Assembly: GCF_002001085.1 (NCBI RefSeq) | Contig: NZ_MUNU01000013.1 | Coordinates: 1 to 64,000, forward strand | DNA: 64,000 nucleotides | Direction: 5' to 3' | Origin: Rhodanobacter sp. B05 | GTDB taxonomy: Bacteria; Pseudomonadota; Gammaproteobacteria; Xanthomonadales; Rhodanobacteraceae | Part shown: piece by piece, positions 35,271-43,449 of the stretch | Position numbering within the stretch: the stretch's first letter is position 1 | How the letters are laid out: each line of letters opens with the position of its first letter | Made by a program: the position numbers and the translations under genes | Notes under the pieces: generated by a model | Seen by the model: the letters and a program-made list of their open reading frames with translations, nothing else | Databases searched by the model: none | What the model was told of the DNA's origin: nothing

Positions 35271-36254
35271 TCAGTGCGACAGGGCGAATCCGGTGAGGAT
35301 CTGTGCGGTTTCGGCAGGTTTTTCCAGCATCGGCATGTGATTGCAGCCATTGAGGGTGCTGGTGCTGATCGCGCTGGCCGCGGTCAGGCCGTTGCGCAGG
35401 CTGTCCAGGGCCGAGAGGTCGACGATCCTGTCGTCATGGCACCACAGGCCGAGCACCGGCATGGTCAGCTGGCCAAGCCGGTGCTGAACGGCAAGATACT
35501 GCGACGGCTGGCGCAGCGCATCGAAGCTGCGCTGGATAAAGGTATGGTCGCGCTGGTTGCGCGCGACCAGCACGTCGACAAAGCGGCCGGGGATCTCCGG
35601 CGGCTTCTCGAACGCCAGCGCGATGGCGTGGTTGAAGCCAGCGCGATCGTCGAACAGGAACGGATTCTTGCCGGCCAGCGCTTGCTGATCGAATGCGTTT
35701 GGCGTGGCTTTCAGGCCGAACGCGTCGACCAGCGCCAGCTCCGCCACGTGCTCCGGATGGTCCGCGGCATAGACCCCGGCAATCGCCCCGCCCATCGAGT
35801 GACCGACCAGCACGAAGCGTTGCAGCCGCAGCGCCTGCACGAATGCGTCCAGCCGCGAGGCCTGCGCGTCGATGTCGTAGCTGGCGTCCGCGTTGCGCGA
35901 GGACTCGCCCCAGCCGGGCAGGTCGGGAATGATCAGGTGGAAATGCGACGTGAGCAGCTTGGCCACCGGCAGCCAGACCTCCTTGCTGCTGGCGAAGCCG
36001 TGCAGCAGCACGATGGTCGGGCCATCACCGCCCTCGTAGTACGACCAGCGCGTGTCGCCGGCCCGCACGGTGTGCTTTTCCAGATGCGCCGCCATCGCCT
36101 CGCGCATGAAGTTCGCCCGCATCAGCCACTGCGGTGCGAACAGGTAACTGCCGCCCAGCACGATCACCAGCAACGCGACCAGCCACGCCAGGAATTTCAG
36201 CCGGCGCAGCAGCATGCGTTTCCAGAGCGGGGTGGTGGTCGTTGATGTGGGCAT
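35271..36254 (-). CDS. Alpha/beta-hydrolase with N-terminal membrane anchor
   Basis: A 327-residue alpha/beta-hydrolase. An N-terminal hydrophobic helix (FLAWLVALLVIVLGGSYLF, about residues 21-39) probably anchors it in the inner membrane with the enzyme outside. The oxyanion segment is LLHGFASS, the nucleophile elbow GHSMGG (Ser153), the acid Asp lies in CHDDRIVD and the histidine in GCNHMPML. The sequence resembles esterase/lipase or haloalkane-dehalogenase-like relatives; the substrate is unknown. It lies in the same direction as, and 88 bp after, the M1 peptidase gene. Confidence 0.88.
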   Translation of the reverse strand: MPTSTTTTPLWKRMLLRRLKFLAWLVALLVIVLGGSYLFAPQWLMRANFMREAMAAHLEKHTVRAGDTRWSYYEGGDGPTIVLLHGFASSKEVWLPVAKLLTSHFHLIIPDLPGWGESSRNADASYDIDAQASRLDAFVQALRLQRFVLVGHSMGGAIAGVYAADHPEHVAELALVDAFGLKATPNAFDQQALAGKNPFLFDDRAGFNHAIALAFEKPPEIPGRFVDVLVARNQRDHTFIQRSFDALRQPSQYLAVQHRLGQLTMPVLGLWCHDDRIVDLSALDSLRNGLTAASAISTSTLNGCNHMPMLEKPAETAQILTGFALSH

Positions 36255-36342
36255 GTCGGGTTTGGCCGGTGACTGGTATGAAGCGGCGAACGAGAAACGA
36301 GGGTGAACGGTGAGGGGCCGGAGCGATCGGTGTCTACCGCGA

Positions 36343-38205
36343 TCAGTCTCCGCCCGTCTTTGTCTTCGCCTTCGCGAAAATGCCTTCCACGACCTGCTGG
36401 GTCAGCGGGTGGTAACCGGCCTTGGCCTTGGCATAGACCTGTTCGGCGTAGGCCAGTCCTTCCGGTGTCTTCACGAAGGCCGTGTACAGCGGCGTGGTCA
36501 GGTAGAGCCGGCCGATCCGGGTCATGTGTTCGGCGGCGGCGGGCCATGCGGCCTTGTCGCCCGCGGCGATGGCGTGGCTGTACCAGCGCATGCCGATCTC
36601 CGCGTTCGGCGTGCCGGTGAGATGCCAGGCGGCGTCGAGCTGCTGCAGCTTGCCCAGCGGGGCGACGTCGGGCAGGCGGTCGAGGAAGTACATCCATTCC
36701 TGCGTGTTCCAGCCCTTGGCGTCGAGCTTGTCGGCGACCAGCGAGCCGGCGAGAAAATCCGTGCGTTCCTGGTCGATCGCGTTGAAGCGCGGCGAATCAG
36801 GCAGTGGCGCGTCCTTCGGAATGCCTTCGCCGTAGACCCAGGCCTTCACCTCGTCCCAGCTCATCCTGCCGGGATATTTCTCGACCAGGTTCGGCTTGAG
36901 GAAGGCGAGCATCTGCTCGGTGGTGATGCTCTGGAACGCGAAGTGGTCGAAGTAGCTTTTCAGGTACGCATCGAAATGCTCGCGGCCGTAGCGCTGTTCG
37001 AGCGTGCGCAGGAACCACGAGCCCTTGTCGTAGGCCACGTCGGACAGCGAATCGTCGGCGCCGACGCCGCGCGGGTCCGGTGCCAGTTTTTGCGAGTTGG
37101 CTGGCATCTTGCCGATCTCCTTCTGCAGTGCGCGCGCCGACAGCAGCGCCTCCTCGTCGGCCAGCGACTTGCCGTACAGCGCCTCGGTGATGCGACCCTG
37201 CACGTAGGTGGTGATGCCCTCGTTGAGCCAGATGTCGCGCCACGACGCGGCGGTGATCAGGTTGCCCGACCACGAATGCGCCAGCTCGTGCGAGATCACG
37301 CTGACCAGGCTCTTGTCGCCCACGATGATGGTCGGCGTGGCGAACGTCATGTTCGGGTTTTCCATGCCGCCGAACGGGAACGATGGCGGCAGCACCAGGA
37401 TGTCGTAGCGGCCCCAACGGTATGGGCCGTACAACGACTCCGCGGTGGCGATCATCTTCTCGGTGTCCTCGAACTCGTGCGCGGCCTTGCCGACCACCGA
37501 GGGCTCGGCATAGACGGCTGAACGCGGGCCGGTTTCCTGCACCGCGATGTCGCCGGCCGCGATCGCCAGCAGGTAGGACGGGATCGGGTGCGGCTGGTCA
37601 AAGCTGAAATCACCGTCCAGCGGATGCTTCGCGTCGTTGATCGCGCTCATCACCACGCGGATGTTCTTCGGTGCGGTGACATGCGCGTCGTAGGTGAAGC
37701 GGATGGCCGGCGAATCCTGCAGCGGCACCCACGAGCGCGCGTGGATCGACTCGGACTGCGAGAACATGAAGGGCGCCTTCTTGTCCGCGGTCTGCGCCGG
37801 CGTCAGCCATTGCAGGCCGCTGGCATCGGGCGAGGTGGCGTAGACGATGCGCACCCGCGCCGGGTGCTTCGGCGCGGCAATCGTGAGCTTGCCGCCCAGT
37901 TCCTTGTCGCGCGACGCCAGCGCGTATTTGAGCGCGGTGGCCTTGCCCGAGGCATCGAGCGCGCTGACCGAGGCGATCTTCAGGTCGCGGGTGTCCAGCA
38001 CCAGCGACGGTGCCGTCGGATTTTTCCAGTCCAGTTTGAGCGTGGCGACGCCGTCGAGTTGCTTGTGCGTGAAGTCGACCTTCAGGTCGAGGTCGAGATG
38101 CGTCACGACCACCTGATCGGGTTGCGCGTACGAGTGGGGATCGTTGGCCTGGGCGGCGAGCGGCAGCAGCAGCGTGCCGAGGGCGAGAACAGGGAGCAGG
38201 CGCAT
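36343..38205 (-). CDS. M1 family aminopeptidase (leukotriene-A4-hydrolase-like), exported
   Basis: A 620-residue zinc aminopeptidase with a signal peptide (MRLLPVLALGTLLLPLAAQA). The exopeptidase motif is GGMEN (279-283) and the zinc site HELAH (His306, Glu307, His310) with Glu329 in WLNEG. A C-terminal helical domain like that of leukotriene A4 hydrolase follows from about residue 480. It likely removes N-terminal residues from peptides in the periplasm, together with the other exopeptidases encoded in this block. Confidence 0.94.
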   Translation of the reverse strand: MRLLPVLALGTLLLPLAAQANDPHSYAQPDQVVVTHLDLDLKVDFTHKQLDGVATLKLDWKNPTAPSLVLDTRDLKIASVSALDASGKATALKYALASRDKELGGKLTIAAPKHPARVRIVYATSPDASGLQWLTPAQTADKKAPFMFSQSESIHARSWVPLQDSPAIRFTYDAHVTAPKNIRVVMSAINDAKHPLDGDFSFDQPHPIPSYLLAIAAGDIAVQETGPRSAVYAEPSVVGKAAHEFEDTEKMIATAESLYGPYRWGRYDILVLPPSFPFGGMENPNMTFATPTIIVGDKSLVSVISHELAHSWSGNLITAASWRDIWLNEGITTYVQGRITEALYGKSLADEEALLSARALQKEIGKMPANSQKLAPDPRGVGADDSLSDVAYDKGSWFLRTLEQRYGREHFDAYLKSYFDHFAFQSITTEQMLAFLKPNLVEKYPGRMSWDEVKAWVYGEGIPKDAPLPDSPRFNAIDQERTDFLAGSLVADKLDAKGWNTQEWMYFLDRLPDVAPLGKLQQLDAAWHLTGTPNAEIGMRWYSHAIAAGDKAAWPAAAEHMTRIGRLYLTTPLYTAFVKTPEGLAYAEQVYAKAKAGYHPLTQQVVEGIFAKAKTKTGGD

Positions 38206-38283
38206 GGAAGGGGGACTCTCGAGGCGGAAAACCCCGAGTATGCCATTGCAACAGCTTCCGCCGCCCGTGACGAAAGCCCCGGG

Positions 38284-38925
38284 TCAGGGCAATTCGTGCA
38301 CCGAATATGGGTCGATCGCATAAGAATGCATGCTGGCAAGAAAGCCCGGCTGCGACTCCACCCGCGTGACCCAGTGGCGGAAATGCGGATGCCTCTGCAG
38401 CGACAGCCCCGCCTCCTCGGCGCGGCTGGCATAGGCAAATATCGCCATGTCGGCGATGCTGTAGCAGCCGCCGGCAATGAACGGCCTTGTGGCCAGCTCA
38501 TTTTCCAGGATATCCAGTGTTCGCCGTGCGGCGCGACGTTTGCCGTCGATCAGCTCCGGCGAACGGCGCGCCAGCTTGCCGGTCATCATCCAGTGGCGCA
38601 GCGAACCGATCACCGATTCCACCCGCTCCTGTTCAAAGCACAGCCACTGCGCGATTTTTGCCCGTTCGAACATATCGTCCGGCAGGTAGCGCGTCCCGTT
38701 GGCGAGATACATGAGAATTGCATTCGACTCGGCCAGCACGCGACCGTCGTCGAGCCGGATCGCCGGCACCGTGCCGGTGGGGTTGATGCGAAGGTAACTG
38801 TCGGTGCGTCCCTCGCCCTCGAAGATGCTGATCAGCACCGTCTGGTGGGGCTGCCCAAGGTGGTGCAGCAACTGCCGCACCTTCCAGGCGTTTTGTGAGG
38901 GCAGATAATCGAACAGGGTAAGCAT
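38284..38925 (-). CDS. Glutathione S-transferase family protein
   Basis: A 213-residue glutathione S-transferase. The N-terminal thioredoxin-like domain (LTLFDYLPSQNAWKVRQLLHH) contains the cis-proline segment NPTGTVPAIRLDDG and the glutathione-binding LAESNAILMYLA. The C-terminal helical domain has the N-capping motif YSIADMAIFAY. The first-domain serine (PSQNAWK) is a probable catalytic residue. The substrate is unknown. Confidence 0.92.
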   Translation of the reverse strand: MLTLFDYLPSQNAWKVRQLLHHLGQPHQTVLISIFEGEGRTDSYLRINPTGTVPAIRLDDGRVLAESNAILMYLANGTRYLPDDMFERAKIAQWLCFEQERVESVIGSLRHWMMTGKLARRSPELIDGKRRAARRTLDILENELATRPFIAGGCYSIADMAIFAYASRAEEAGLSLQRHPHFRHWVTRVESQPGFLASMHSYAIDPYSVHELP

Positions 38926-39014
38926 GGGCGGATCCCGTGTTGGTATCTGCCCATGGTGGTGGTGAGAGCCGTATCCGCCTATCCGGTTCTTGTGCTGGAT
39001 TCGCAGGTTCCGGC

Positions 39015-39968
39015 TCAGACGTAGTGGTCAGCCAGTCGATCCGTTGCCTGCACCAGCTGGTCGACGATCGCCGGATCGACCGCGCTGTGGCCGGCCAGCA
39101 CGATGTGCAGGCTGGCCTCGGGCCATGCGCGGCCGAGATCCCAGGCGCTGCTGACCGGGCAGATGATGTCGTAGCGACCGTGCACGATGGTGGCCGGAAT
39201 GTGCCGGATGCGTTCGACATCGCGCAGCAACTGGTCGGGTTCGAGGAACAGCGCGTGGCGGAAATAATGCGCTTCCATCAGCGCCACGCTGACGGCGTGG
39301 TGCGGGTCCTCGAAGATGCCGGCGGCGTCGGGGTCGTGGTCCAGGATGGTGCTGCCGCCCTCCCACGCGCTCCACGCTTGCGCGGCAGCGAGCCGCGTGG
39401 CTTCGTCGCTGCTGTTCAGGCGCTGCCAGTAGGCGTCCAGCATCGAGCCGCGTTCATCGGGCGGAATGAAGCCCACGAAGCGCGCCCAGCGTTCGGGGAA
39501 GATCTGTCCGGCGCCACCGTCGAGTTCGTTGAACCAGCGCAGCTCCTGTGGTCGCCCGAGGAAGATGCCGCGCAGCACGATGCCCAGGGCACGTTCCGGA
39601 TGCGCCTGCGCATACGCCAATGCCAGGGTCGAGCCCCACGAACCGCCGAACACCACCCAGCGTTCGATGCCGAGGTGCTCGCGGATGGCCTCGATATCGG
39701 CGACCAGGTGCGCCGTGGTGTTGTCGGCAAGTTCGGCAAACGGCGTGGACTGCCCGCACCCGCGCTGGTCGAACAGCACGATGCGGTAGCGCGCCGGGTC
39801 GAAGAAGCGGCGATGGTACGCCGACAGACCGGCGCCCGGGCCGCCGTGCAGGAACACCACCGGCAGGCCGGCAGGGTTGCCGCATTCCTCGACATGCAAG
39901 GTGTGCAGGGCATCGACCGGAAGACGGTGGGTCCGGTACGGCGCGATCTCGGGATACAGCTCGTGCAT
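39015..39968 (-). CDS. pip: Proline iminopeptidase
   Basis: A 317-residue S33 prolyl aminopeptidase that removes N-terminal proline from peptides. The start at 39968 (MHELYPEIAPYRTHRLPVD) is family-typical. The oxyanion segment HGGPGAGL, the FDQRGCGQSTPF signature, nucleophile GGSWGS (Ser110), the acid in GRYDIICP and the histidine in LAGHSAVD are all present. It has no signal peptide, so it acts in the cytosol on imported peptides. It lies 22 bp downstream of the phosphoesterase gene and may share its transcript. Confidence 0.95.
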   Translation of the reverse strand: MHELYPEIAPYRTHRLPVDALHTLHVEECGNPAGLPVVFLHGGPGAGLSAYHRRFFDPARYRIVLFDQRGCGQSTPFAELADNTTAHLVADIEAIREHLGIERWVVFGGSWGSTLALAYAQAHPERALGIVLRGIFLGRPQELRWFNELDGGAGQIFPERWARFVGFIPPDERGSMLDAYWQRLNSSDEATRLAAAQAWSAWEGGSTILDHDPDAAGIFEDPHHAVSVALMEAHYFRHALFLEPDQLLRDVERIRHIPATIVHGRYDIICPVSSAWDLGRAWPEASLHIVLAGHSAVDPAIVDQLVQATDRLADHYV

Positions 39969-39990
39969 GGGGCGGGCTCCGTGGTGCAGG

Positions 39991-41691
39991 TCAGCTGGTC
40001 TCGAACTGTAGCGCGGCGGTGAGATCACCCGGCGGTGGACCGCCGGCGGCGATCATCGAGGCATCGCGCAACTTCAGGCCGGGCAGTTGCCTGAGGCCGA
40101 AGCGGCGCGTGATGAAGCGCAGGATCGAACCGGTGTCGTAGATGGTGTGGTCGACGTGGTTCCTTTTCGCATGCGGCGACACGACGATCGCCGGGATGCG
40201 CGTGCCCGGCCCCCAGCGATCGCCCTTCGGCGGCGCCACGTGATCCCACCAGCCGCCGTTCTCGTCCACCGTGATCACCACCAGCATGTGCGGCCACTGC
40301 GGACTCTTCTGCAAGGCCCCGACTACCTGCGCCAGGTGCGCGTCGCCGGCTTCCACGCTGGCGTAGCCGGCGTGCATGTTGAGATCGCCCTGCGGCTTGT
40401 AGAACGTCACCGGCGGCAGCGTGCCGGCCTCGATGGCAGCGATGAAATGATTGCTTGCCGCGCTGCTGCCGACACCGGCATCGCGCAGGTGCTGCTGCCG
40501 TGCCGCCGTGCCCGGACCGAACTGGCGGAAATAGTTGAACGGCTGATGATGCGGCTGGAAGTCCGGCACTTCCGGGAATTCCCTGTGGTTGCCCTCGCCA
40601 TGCCCTTCCAGCGCCAGCTGCCAGGCGCCGGCATACCAGGCCCAGTCGATGTTCGCCTGCGACAGCACGTCGCCGATGGTCAGGTGCGTTTGCGGCGGCA
40701 GGGTATTCGGGCTCGCCGGGTCGGCCAGCCGCGGATCGTGCGGGTCGGTCGTGTAGCCGGGTGCATAAGCCGGTCCGATGGTGTTGACCGCCCAGAAATC
40801 GGGAGTCAGCGCATCGCGTGAGGCCCACTTCGGCCGGCCCTGCATGGCGCTGGCCGGCGAATCGTCCGCGGACTTCGGGCGGATGCCGGTCGGGTCGTCT
40901 CCTTCCATCACCGCGATCTGGAATTTCGCCGAGCCCTGGTCCGCGTGCGGGTAGAACGGCGGCTGCGCTGCCGCCAGGTATTGATGGTTGAGGAATGAGC
41001 CGCCGAATGCGCCCATGAAGAAGTTGTCGCACAAGGTGTATTGCCGGGCGAGCCGCCACAGGTGCAATTGATCCGCCGTGTCCGCGTAGTGACCCATCAC
41101 CATCGCGCCGGTGTTGCCCCAGGCGACGAAGCCGTCGTTGCGGCCGCCGTTGATCTGCAACTGGTTCTCGTAGAAGCGATGGATCAGGTCGCGCGTGATC
41201 ACGCCGTGCGGCAACAGCGCCCCTTGCGGCGTGCGCAGTGCAAAGGGCTGGTTCGGCAGGCCGGTGATGGCCTGTTCGTCGATATGGAAGCGCTGGCCGT
41301 CGACGATCTGTGGATGCGGTACCAGGCCGCTCCAGATCGGCGGCAGCGTGGTCAGCAGGCTGCCGTCGCGGTCGCGCTGGCGGTAATCGGGCGAATCAAG
41401 TGCCTGCAGCGGCTGCGCCAGTCCCGGAAAGCGGGCGAACAGGTTGTTGAAGCTGCGGTTCTCGGCGTACAGCACCACCACCGTGCGGATGTGTTCGCGC
41501 AGGCTGGCGTCGAGTGCCGCGTCCTCCCGGGTCGCTGCGGATGCGCGGTGGGTGCCGTCGACGCCGCAACCGCCCAGGGTGATCGCCGCGCCCGCCAGCG
41601 CCATCCCGCCGAGTACACGGCGCCGCGCGGGGTTGTCCGGCGGCATCCCATCAACGCTGTCGATCGTGGTGTCGCTTGGCTTGTCGGTCAT
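39991..41691 (-). CDS. Phosphoesterase family (phospholipase C / acid phosphatase AcpA-like) exported protein
   Basis: A 566-residue member of the phosphoesterase family that includes bacterial phospholipase C and AcpA acid phosphatase. The N-terminus has an Arg triplet followed by a hydrophobic stretch and a cysteine (ARRRVLGGMALAGAAITLGG, then Cys), suggesting export as a lipoprotein, perhaps through Tat. Family motifs are VVVLYAENRSFNNLF (metal-binding Glu-Asn), GGSFLNHQYLAAAQ, HAGYASVEAGDAHLAQVV, and VITVDENGGWWDHVAPP with the Asp-Glu-Asn and His metal ligands. It would cleave phosphomonoesters or phospholipids outside the cytoplasm. Confidence 0.9.
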   Translation of the reverse strand: MTDKPSDTTIDSVDGMPPDNPARRRVLGGMALAGAAITLGGCGVDGTHRASAATREDAALDASLREHIRTVVVLYAENRSFNNLFARFPGLAQPLQALDSPDYRQRDRDGSLLTTLPPIWSGLVPHPQIVDGQRFHIDEQAITGLPNQPFALRTPQGALLPHGVITRDLIHRFYENQLQINGGRNDGFVAWGNTGAMVMGHYADTADQLHLWRLARQYTLCDNFFMGAFGGSFLNHQYLAAAQPPFYPHADQGSAKFQIAVMEGDDPTGIRPKSADDSPASAMQGRPKWASRDALTPDFWAVNTIGPAYAPGYTTDPHDPRLADPASPNTLPPQTHLTIGDVLSQANIDWAWYAGAWQLALEGHGEGNHREFPEVPDFQPHHQPFNYFRQFGPGTAARQQHLRDAGVGSSAASNHFIAAIEAGTLPPVTFYKPQGDLNMHAGYASVEAGDAHLAQVVGALQKSPQWPHMLVVITVDENGGWWDHVAPPKGDRWGPGTRIPAIVVSPHAKRNHVDHTIYDTGSILRFITRRFGLRQLPGLKLRDASMIAAGGPPPGDLTAALQFETS

Positions 41692-41722
41692 CGGATCGAG
41701 CTATGTCAGGTTGCCGTGGGTG

Positions 41723-43279
41723 TCACGATCGCGGCGCAGCCTCGTCGTAGAAACGCGCCAGATCCGCCTTGACCTGCTTCAGTGCGTCGACATCGAAGTA
41801 GATCATGTGCCCCGACGGATAGAAACCGAATTCGATGTTCTTGCGGATCGCCGGATCCAGGCCGAGGTGGCCGAGATCGAATTCGGTGGCGTAGAACGGC
41901 GTGGCCAGGTCGTAGTAACCGTTGGCGGAGAATACCTTGAGGTGCGGATTGCGGCGCATCGCGGCGGCCAGGTCGACACCCACGTATGGCGTGCTGGTGA
42001 AGCCCGGATTGCCCTTGCGCTTCCAGTCCCAGTGCCGGCCGATCACCGGGTAGTTGTTTGGCAGGTAGGTCTGGTCGCTGGTGTACTTGAGTTCGTTCGC
42101 GGCGTACTGGTTGAATGCCGCGTTGTAGGCACCGGTGGCAGCATCGCTGGCGGCGTCGCCATCGGGTGTCTCGCCGGCGGCGTCCGGGTCGATGCCTTCG
42201 AAACGGCCGTCCAGACGTCCGACCGTACGACGCTGGTCGCGCAGCAGTTCCTTGCGGAAGCGGCTCGGATCGATGCGCAGGTTCGCCTCCTTGAGGTAGG
42301 TGGTCGACAGCCCGGTGTACTGGCTGAGCTGGCTGGCGATGCGGTCGGCTTCGGTCGGCGTGATCGCATCGCCCTTGGCCAGCGCCAGGGTGTAGTCGGT
42401 GCTGGCGAAGTGGCGCACGGTGTCGAGGAAGCTGGCGATGTCGGCCGGTCTGTTCGGAACCTTGTCGTGGTACCAGGCGATCGCCGCCTCGGTGGGCAGG
42501 TTCATGATGTAGGCATGATCGACGCCGGTGGTGGCCCACACGTTGAAGTCCAGGATCGAGGACATCAGCACGATGCCGTTGAGCTCCATGCCTTGCGATT
42601 GCAGCACCTTCGCCAGTACCGCCGAGCGGGTCGTGCCATAGCTCTCGCCGAACAGGAATTTCGGCGAGTTCCAGCGGTGGTGGTCGCCGACGTAGCGGGT
42701 GATGAATTTGGCGAAGGCGTCGGCGTCCTGGTCGATGCCGTAGAAATCCTTGCCCTTGGCATCGCCGACCAGGCGCGAATAACCGGTGCCCGGTGCATCT
42801 ATGAAGACCAGGTCGGACTTGTCCAGCAGGCTGTACTGGTTCGGCACCGTGGTGTACGGCGGTGGCTGGATCGGCTGGTCGCCCTGGTTGGCCACCCGCA
42901 CCGGCCCGAACGAACCCATGTGCAACCACATGCTGGACGATCCGGGACCGCCGTTGTACAGGAAGGTCAGCGGCCGGTTGGCGGACTTGCCGCCATCGAC
43001 GGTATACGCCACGTAGAACAAGCTGACCGTGGGCTTGCCCTTGTCGTCCTTGATCAGCAGGGTGCCGGTGGTGGCCTTGTAGGCGATGTTGCGGCCGTCG
43101 ATGCGCACGCTGTGCGAGGTCGTCACGCTGCGTTCGGGCGGGATCGGCAGTTCGTTCTTCTTGCTGTCCTTGTCGCCCTGTGAGGTGGCCTCGTGCTTCG
43201 GCGCGTCGGCCGCATGGATCGGGCTGGCGAGACCGAGCAGCAGGATCAGGGCCAGGGGTGCGAGCAGTGCATGGCGCAT
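41723..43279 (-). CDS. S10 family serine carboxypeptidase, exported (copy 1)
   Basis: A 518-residue serine carboxypeptidase-like enzyme. The start at 43279 (MRHALLAPLALILLLGL) has GGAG eight bases upstream and gives a signal peptide; an ATG two codons earlier is too close to that site. The oxyanion motif NGGPGSSSMW (109-118), nucleophile GESYGTTR (Ser213), the acid in NGYYDLATPF and the histidine in YPSGHMIYFD are present. A charged lysine-rich stretch after the signal is specific to this copy. It would remove C-terminal residues from peptides in the periplasm. It is paralogous to the next gene upstream. Confidence 0.93.
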   Translation of the reverse strand: MRHALLAPLALILLLGLASPIHAADAPKHEATSQGDKDSKKNELPIPPERSVTTSHSVRIDGRNIAYKATTGTLLIKDDKGKPTVSLFYVAYTVDGGKSANRPLTFLYNGGPGSSSMWLHMGSFGPVRVANQGDQPIQPPPYTTVPNQYSLLDKSDLVFIDAPGTGYSRLVGDAKGKDFYGIDQDADAFAKFITRYVGDHHRWNSPKFLFGESYGTTRSAVLAKVLQSQGMELNGIVLMSSILDFNVWATTGVDHAYIMNLPTEAAIAWYHDKVPNRPADIASFLDTVRHFASTDYTLALAKGDAITPTEADRIASQLSQYTGLSTTYLKEANLRIDPSRFRKELLRDQRRTVGRLDGRFEGIDPDAAGETPDGDAASDAATGAYNAAFNQYAANELKYTSDQTYLPNNYPVIGRHWDWKRKGNPGFTSTPYVGVDLAAAMRRNPHLKVFSANGYYDLATPFYATEFDLGHLGLDPAIRKNIEFGFYPSGHMIYFDVDALKQVKADLARFYDEAAPRS

Positions 43280-43305
43280 GGTCATGGCTCCGTATCAGTG
43301 TCTGG

Positions 43306-43449
43306 GAAGAAAACCACGTCCGGTGGTTTTCTTCTATCGCGAATCCGGTACAAGCCCGTACTCGCTCACGCGAATCAGGCACTGGCGTGCCCGCTTCGCG
43401 ACCAGCCATCCGTGGCTGGCCTGAGAGTTTGTTTTTCGCAAACTCTCAG
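43306..43449. other. Hairpin-rich spacer between the tandem S10 genes
   Basis: Three perfect hairpins occupy the 166-bp spacer. GAAGAAAACCAC (43306-43317) pairs with GTGGTTTTCTTC (43323-43334). CCAGCCA (43402-43408) pairs with TGGCTGG (43413-43419). CTGAGAGTTTG (43421-43431) pairs with CAAACTCTCAG (43439-43449); this last includes the stop codon of the upstream S10 gene. None has a classical T-tract on the minus strand, but together they could end or trim the upstream transcript. Confidence 0.7.
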
